The notes under the pieces are model-generated. The model saw only the letters and a program-made list of their open reading frames with translations, did no database searches and was not told the origin of the DNA. A stretch of 11,054 nt of DNA from NCBI GenBank assembly GCA_947631375.1, contig CANRLD010000046.1, forward strand, positions 1 through 11,054, written 5' to 3'. The translations under genes and the position numbers were made by a program. This document shows positions 6,373 through 11,054 of this stretch, piece after piece (within the stretch, counting starts at the first letter, position 1; each line of letters starts with the position of its first letter). This stretch comes from an uncultured Methylophaga sp. (GTDB lineage: Bacteria > Pseudomonadota > Gammaproteobacteria > Nitrosococcales > Methylophagaceae).

Positions 6373-8233
6373 CAGCCTCTTTCTCGGTCTCGATTCCAAA
6401 ATATACGTCTATCAGTTTACGGGCGATAGGGGCAGCAACACCACTTCCGCTACCACCATTTTCCACAACAACGGCAATGGCTATTTCCGGATCTTCTGCC
6501 GGGGCAAATGCGACAAAAAGCGCATGATCATGCAGCTTTTTTGCCAGCGTTTCAGCATCATATTTTGCATCTTGAGCAATGCCAAATACTTGCGCCGTCC
6601 CGGTTTTTCCAGCAAATTTGAATGGCAGCCCCTCACCAGTATGTCTTGCTGTACCACGTCTGCCATGTATGACTTCCACCATGGACTCAATCACTGCCTG
6701 CCAGTTACGTGACTGTTGGATCGGCAAACTATCAGCCTGTTGTGCCCCAATCAATTGCATGCCTTCATCGGTGTCAGCCTTGGTAGCGCGTACCAGTTGA
6801 GGCTTGAATGCCGTTCCCATCATGCCGAGTGTCGCTGTAGCATGGGCAAGCTGTACCGGCGTAGTCTGATTAAACCCCTGACCAATTCCGGAAATCAATG
6901 TCTCTCCTGGAAACCATGCCTGATTGCGCTGTGCCCGCTTCCATTCTCGTGATGGCGACAAGCCTCTGCTTTCTCCTGGTACATCTATTCCAGTCTGGTG
7001 ACCAAAGCCAAAATAATCTAGAAAACCATGTAATCGATCGATCCCCAACGCATGCGCCAAATCATAAAAATATACATCACAGGATTCTGCCATGGCACTT
7101 TTCAGATCAACATGCGCATGTCCCTGCCGGCGCCAGCACCGATAACGATGATCATTTCCTGGCAGCGAGTAAAAACCGGGACAATAGGTTCGACTTTGTT
7201 CCGTCACCACATTCAGCTCCAGCCCGGCCAGTGCCACAAAGGGTTTAAAGGTTGATCCTGGAGGATAATGTCCGCGCAATGCACGATTAAACAAGGGCTG
7301 TTCAGGATTATCACGCAGTTCAGCATAATCTTTTACGCTGATGCCGGTAACAAACGCATTCGGATCGTAATCAGGCTTGCTGACCAAAGCCAGCACCCCG
7401 CCATTGCGAGTATCCAGCGCCACCACGGAACCACTATAGTCGCCTAGCGCTTCTGCCGCCGTCCGCTGTAAATTAATATCCAGATGCAGGTATAAATCCT
7501 CGCCACCGGTAGCAGGCTCGCTGTATAGCTCACGTACCGTACGCCCCTGCACATTGGTCTCCACCTGGCGATATCCGACGGTGCCATGCAACAGATCTTC
7601 GTATTGCTTTTCAACACCATTCTTGCCAATTTGCAAGGTTCCTTTGTAATTTTGCCGGTCAATTTCCTGCATTTCCTGCTGGTTTATCCGCCCGACATAG
7701 CCCACCGCATGAGCAAAAAGCGCGCCTTGAGGATAATGCCGAATTAAACGACCAACCACATCAACCCCGGGAAAACGATGGCGATTGACCGAAAACAAGG
7801 CAACCTCTTCCTCGGTCAATTGAGAGCGCAGCACAACCTCTTCAAAAGCGCGATGTCGTGTTCGCCGAGTCTTGAACGCCTCAATATCCTCTTCAGTAAG
7901 CGACAACAACGTCGTCAACTCAGCAAGCGTGGCATCAATATCCGGCACTTTTTCAGGGATCAGCTCCAGACTGAAAGTAGGAATATTTTCAGCTAATAAA
8001 ACACCATTGCGGTCATAAATCAGCCCGCGTTGTGGCGGCAAAGGTTCTATATCAATACGATTTCGGTTGGACAGCGAGTCAAAATGTTCGAATTCGACTA
8101 TTTGCAGTATCACCAGACGAAAAATAATGATGCCGAACAAAAGCACCGACAACACGCCGGCAATAATCAGTCTGGTGCTGATCAGCTGACTTTCGCGGGA
8201 ATGATCTTTTAGTCGATAGCGTGGATCGATCAC
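6353..8233 (-). CDS. mrdA: Penicillin-binding protein 2 (elongasome transpeptidase)
   Basis: Class B PBP of 626 residues that crosslinks the glycans made by RodA. One membrane helix lies at about 22-45, followed by the pedestal domain (RGLIYDRNG at 69-77) and the transpeptidase domain. Active-site motifs are S327-T-F-K330 in PPGSTFKPF, S384-C-D386 and K543-T-G545. Four residues (C351, C366, H372, C385) fall exactly where the zinc ligands of Acinetobacter PBP2 would be. The start is GTG at 8233-8231, only 2 nt after the mreD stop, with a weak AGG about 11 nt upstream. The C-terminus is acidic and overlaps rodA. It sits directly between mreD and rodA, so scaffold, transpeptidase and polymerase are encoded consecutively. 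Identity as PBP2 rather than FtsI follows from length, motifs and rodA adjacency. Confidence 0.97.
   Translation of the reverse strand: MIDPRYRLKDHSRESQLISTRLIIAGVLSVLLFGIIIFRLVILQIVEFEHFDSLSNRNRIDIEPLPPQRGLIYDRNGVLLAENIPTFSLELIPEKVPDIDATLAELTTLLSLTEEDIEAFKTRRTRHRAFEEVVLRSQLTEEEVALFSVNRHRFPGVDVVGRLIRHYPQGALFAHAVGYVGRINQQEMQEIDRQNYKGTLQIGKNGVEKQYEDLLHGTVGYRQVETNVQGRTVRELYSEPATGGEDLYLHLDINLQRTAAEALGDYSGSVVALDTRNGGVLALVSKPDYDPNAFVTGISVKDYAELRDNPEQPLFNRALRGHYPPGSTFKPFVALAGLELNVVTEQSRTYCPGFYSLPGNDHRYRCWRRQGHAHVDLKSAMAESCDVYFYDLAHALGIDRLHGFLDYFGFGHQTGIDVPGESRGLSPSREWKRAQRNQAWFPGETLISGIGQGFNQTTPVQLAHATATLGMMGTAFKPQLVRATKADTDEGMQLIGAQQADSLPIQQSRNWQAVIESMVEVIHGRRGTARHTGEGLPFKFAGKTGTAQVFGIAQDAKYDAETLAKKLHDHALFVAFAPAEDPEIAIAVVVENGGSGSGVAAPIARKLIDVYFGIETEKEADESIDE
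6355..6375. repeat. Imperfect 12-bp tandem duplication at the mrdA/rodA overlap
   Basis: On the minus strand the octamer TGATGAAT occurs twice, 12 nt apart, as CTGATGAATCCA followed by TTGATGAATGAT. The duplication is in frame for both genes: it gives DES-IDE at the PBP2 C-terminus and LMNP-LMND at the RodA N-terminus. It also supplies two in-frame ATG start candidates for rodA (6372 and 6360). Confidence 0.6.
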
Positions 8234-8235
8234 GA

Positions 8236-8706
8236 TCAGCTAACCTGAAAACTACGGCGAATTTTTCGTAATACGGCATAGACGATTGGCCAGACCAGCG
8301 TACTTGTCAGTACGGTCAACCAATTCGACCAGCTAAAGCGAACCGGCGCATTAGCGAACACAATAAAGTGAACAAGAGACACCAGCGATAAAATAATGAT
8401 GGCTTGCTGCCACAATGGAAATTGACGGATCTGCAAATGCAGGCGGCCAACCAGATACACAATCAGCGCATAGGCAAACGCATGGATCCCCAGCACGCCG
8501 CCAGTCACAATATCCATCACCAGACCGGTAATCCATGCGATACCGATACTCACCCGCTGAGGTAATGCCATCGCCCAGTAAATCAAGGTCATTGCCACCC
8601 ATTCAGGCCGCGCATAGCGTAAATGATCCGGCAACGGCACCAGCATCAGCAAAATAGCGATCACCAGCGTCAGATAAATAATACTGCCGTGCTGTGACTT
8701 CACCAT
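8236..8706 (-). CDS. mreD: Rod-shape-determining protein MreD
   Basis: Small polytopic inner-membrane protein (156 residues) of the elongasome, connecting MreC to other components. It is almost wholly hydrophobic, with five or so predicted helices. The family segments are PEWVAMTLIYWAMALPQRV near 34-52 and a GLVMDIVTGGVLGIHAFAY motif near 60-78, followed by a basic C-terminus (RKIRRS). An in-frame GTG at 8709-8707 directly precedes the chosen ATG at 8706-8704; GAGAG upstream is 6 nt from the GTG and 9 nt from the ATG, so either could be used. The GTG overlaps the mreC stop codon by one base, and mrdA begins 2 nt after the mreD stop, indicating tight coupling. Confidence 0.94.
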   Translation of the reverse strand: MVKSQHGSIIYLTLVIAILLMLVPLPDHLRYARPEWVAMTLIYWAMALPQRVSIGIAWITGLVMDIVTGGVLGIHAFAYALIVYLVGRLHLQIRQFPLWQQAIIILSLVSLVHFIVFANAPVRFSWSNWLTVLTSTLVWPIVYAVLRKIRRSFQVS

Positions 8707-8708
8707 CA

Positions 8709-9644
8709 CTACGTACTCTCTGCGGGCATGTCGTCCTGCTCAACAACGGCTTCCGGCTCAACTGACTGTTCCTGGGACTCAGGATCCTCGGCTTGCAACG
8801 GGTAAGTCACCCCAAAATCAATTTTCTCACCCGGTATAACCAGCATGACCTCACGGCTGGTTGATAAGTGTGCCGCGGGATCCACGGCAATATCGGCAAA
8901 GGGTTTGCCTTGAGGAAAATCCACCGAGGTAATGGTTCCAACAGGATAGCCGGCAGGAAAACGTCCGCCCAGCCCCGAGGTAATCACCAAATCTCCCTCC
9001 CGGACATCCGCATTATGCGGTAAAAACTCCATTTGCAGCGTTTCCCCCAGTCCGCGTCCAGTAACCACGGCACGCAAACCATTTCGCACAATTTGTACCG
9101 GAATGCTGTGACTTGGATCGGTAAGTAATACCACCCGACTGGAAAATTGACTGACTTCAGCCACCTGTCCCATCACCCCTAGAGCATCGAGAACCGGCTG
9201 TCCCTCATGCACACCGAAGGCTTCACCTTTATCAATAATCACATGCTGATAGAACGGGTCCAAATCAACGCTTAACAGCTCAGCAACCTGAACCCGCTCC
9301 TGCAACCGAAAGGAGGAGCCGAGCAACTCTCGCAAGCGCATATTTTCGCTTTCCAGTGCTTGCATTTTTTGCATACGGACACTGTTGGTAAGATTTTGAG
9401 CTTCCAGCGTCATAATTTTTTCACGCAGCTGCTGATGGCCTTGAAACAGATCGGCAGACCAACGTAAAACATCGTCAGGAAACGAAGCTATTTTCTGTAC
9501 CGGATAAACCGCCGTTGATAATGCAGCCCTGACCGGCTTGAAATAATCCAGTTGCGTATCCAGAAAGTACAACAATAGCGAAGCAATTACTGCAAGCAGC
9601 ATTCGCGTGTTTAACGATGGTGTTTGGGTAAATAGCGGTTTAAT
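8709..9644 (-). CDS. mreC: Rod-shape-determining protein MreC, probable ATT start
   Basis: Bitopic inner-membrane scaffold protein that binds PBP2 and MreB/MreD. From the first ATG (9602-9600) it would have 297 residues and begin inside the membrane helix. Reading on upstream in the same frame gives 14 more residues, IKPLFTQTPSLNTR, before a TGA at 9650-9648. This matches the conserved MreC N-terminus (E. coli starts MKPIFSRGPSL, from memory), so I extend it to the ATT at 9644-9642, giving 311 residues. GGAA lies 7 nt before the ATT; no ribosome site precedes the ATG. In extended numbering there is a membrane helix at 15-29, a coiled coil at about 66-111, beta domains at about 118-275 with TSGLGGRFPAGYPVG near 222-236, and an acidic tail at 282-311. 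Identity is certain; the start is inferred. Confidence 0.93.
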   Translation of the reverse strand: MKPLFTQTPSLNTRMLLAVIASLLLYFLDTQLDYFKPVRAALSTAVYPVQKIASFPDDVLRWSADLFQGHQQLREKIMTLEAQNLTNSVRMQKMQALESENMRLRELLGSSFRLQERVQVAELLSVDLDPFYQHVIIDKGEAFGVHEGQPVLDALGVMGQVAEVSQFSSRVVLLTDPSHSIPVQIVRNGLRAVVTGRGLGETLQMEFLPHNADVREGDLVITSGLGGRFPAGYPVGTITSVDFPQGKPFADIAVDPAAHLSTSREVMLVIPGEKIDFGVTYPLQAEDPESQEQSVEPEAVVEQDDMPAEST

Positions 9645-9655
9645 GGTTCAGTTCC
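9642..9655 (-). promoter_or_regulatory. Proposed ribosome binding site and ATT start of mreC
   Basis: On the minus strand GGAA (9655-9652), a 7-nt spacer and ATT (9644-9642) precede AAA CCG, the codons of the conserved N-terminal KP. No ATG, GTG, TTG or CTG codon exists in frame between the TGA at 9650-9648 and the ATG at 9602. The Shine-Dalgarno match is modest. Confidence 0.55.
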
Positions 9656-9656
9656 G

Positions 9657-9700
9657 AAAATGAAAAGACCTTCACAAACAAGCCTCGATTTGTAAAGGTC
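9657..9700 (-). terminator. Terminator-like hairpin between mreB and mreC
   Basis: On the minus strand GACCTTTACAAA (9700-9689) pairs with TTTGTGAAGGTC (9678-9667) over 12 bp with one G-U wobble. The loop is 10 nt, and TTTTCATTTT follows (9666-9657). This has the form of a Rho-independent terminator, although the stem is fairly A/T-rich and the T-tract is interrupted. It would make most transcripts stop after mreB and let a fraction read into mreC and beyond, so it may be an attenuator rather than an operon end. No promoter for mreC is obvious downstream of it. Confidence 0.6.
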
Positions 9701-9729
9701 ACAGATCAGCACATCAATCTGACTGAAGT

Positions 9730-10882
<1,153 letters not shown>

Positions 10883-10897
10883 CGTATGGGACGGCTG

Positions 10898-11054
10898 ATG
10901 AGTTTAGATAAATCTGATGTAGTAAAAATCGCGCATCTGGCACGACTTGCCATTGATGAAAAGAGTATTCCTGATTACGCCCGCGATCTGAATAACATTC
11001 TGAGCCTGGTTGAACAGATGAGTGCTGTTGATACCACCACCATCAGCCCGATGG
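10898..11054 (+). CDS. gatC: Asp-tRNA(Asn)/Glu-tRNA(Gln) amidotransferase subunit C, N-terminal part
   Basis: Small subunit of the GatCAB complex that amidates mischarged Glu-tRNA(Gln) or Asp-tRNA(Asn) in the cytoplasm; GatC wraps around GatA and links it to GatB. Only 52 codons are present before the right edge (family length about 95). The N-terminus MSLDKSDVVKIAHLARLAI followed by DLNNILSLVEQM is the GatC pattern of two amphipathic helices. The ATG at 10898-10900 gives the canonical start. An in-frame ATG at 10886 would add MGRL; upstream of that is a TAA at 10880-10882. It is divergent from mreB, a common arrangement in gammaproteobacteria where gatC, gatA and gatB follow one another. Confidence 0.93.
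   Translation, partial: MSLDKSDVVKIAHLARLAIDEKSIPDYARDLNNILSLVEQMSAVDTTTISPM

Noticed and set aside
6373..6399. TTG start extending rodA to 399 residues
   Set aside because: It would overlap mrdA by 47 nt and add a basic tail not typical of RodA. The downstream ATG codons are nearer to the family length.
6344..6712. 122-codon plus-strand open frame antisense to mrdA/rodA
   Set aside because: It is a shadow of the conserved PBP2 C-terminus, with no ribosome site and no recognisable family.
9702..9721. Second small inverted repeat (AGATC...AATCT type) just after the mreB stop
   Set aside because: The stem is only about 5 bp with a 10-nt loop and no T-tract. It is expected by chance.

Overview
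This window looks like ordinary core chromosome of a gammaproteobacterium with mid-range GC content. The gene order and the protein signatures (MreB/PBP2/RodA/SltB1-type transglycosylase/RlpA/DacA/YbeD/LipB/LipA) are typical of that class. The genus cannot be fixed from this sequence. A Thiotrichales/Piscirickettsiaceae-like or similar lineage is a guess only. I see no mobile element, CRISPR array, tRNA or rRNA.

Eleven complete genes and one partial gene lie head to tail on the minus strand. In transcription order (right to left) they are mreB, mreC, mreD, mrdA (PBP2), rodA, mltB/sltB1-like, rlpA, dacA, dat, ybeD (DUF493), lipB and lipA, whose 3' part runs off the left edge. Nearly all junctions are overlaps or gaps of 2-24 nt, so this reads as one long cell-wall-elongation operon followed by lipoate genes. 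The exception is mreB-mreC: an 85-nt gap holding a terminator-like hairpin, followed by an mreC whose family-consistent start is an ATT codon. Divergently, on the plus strand at the right edge, is the 5' part of gatC. A 121-nt region separates it from mreB.

The genes work together as follows. MreB filaments, MreC and MreD scaffold the elongasome. RodA (SEDS glycosyltransferase) and PBP2 (transpeptidase) make lateral wall peptidoglycan. The lytic transglycosylases (MltB family, RlpA) and the carboxypeptidase DacA trim it. Dat (D-amino-acid aminotransferase) interconverts D-Ala and D-Glu, which are wall precursors. LipB and LipA assemble protein-bound lipoate. YbeD is a small conserved protein of unknown role.

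I found no new multi-gene system. The items most worth a second look are the probable ATT start of mreC, the mreB/mreC hairpin, a Cys-rich version of the PBP2 zinc site, and a 12-bp duplication at the mrdA/rodA junction.
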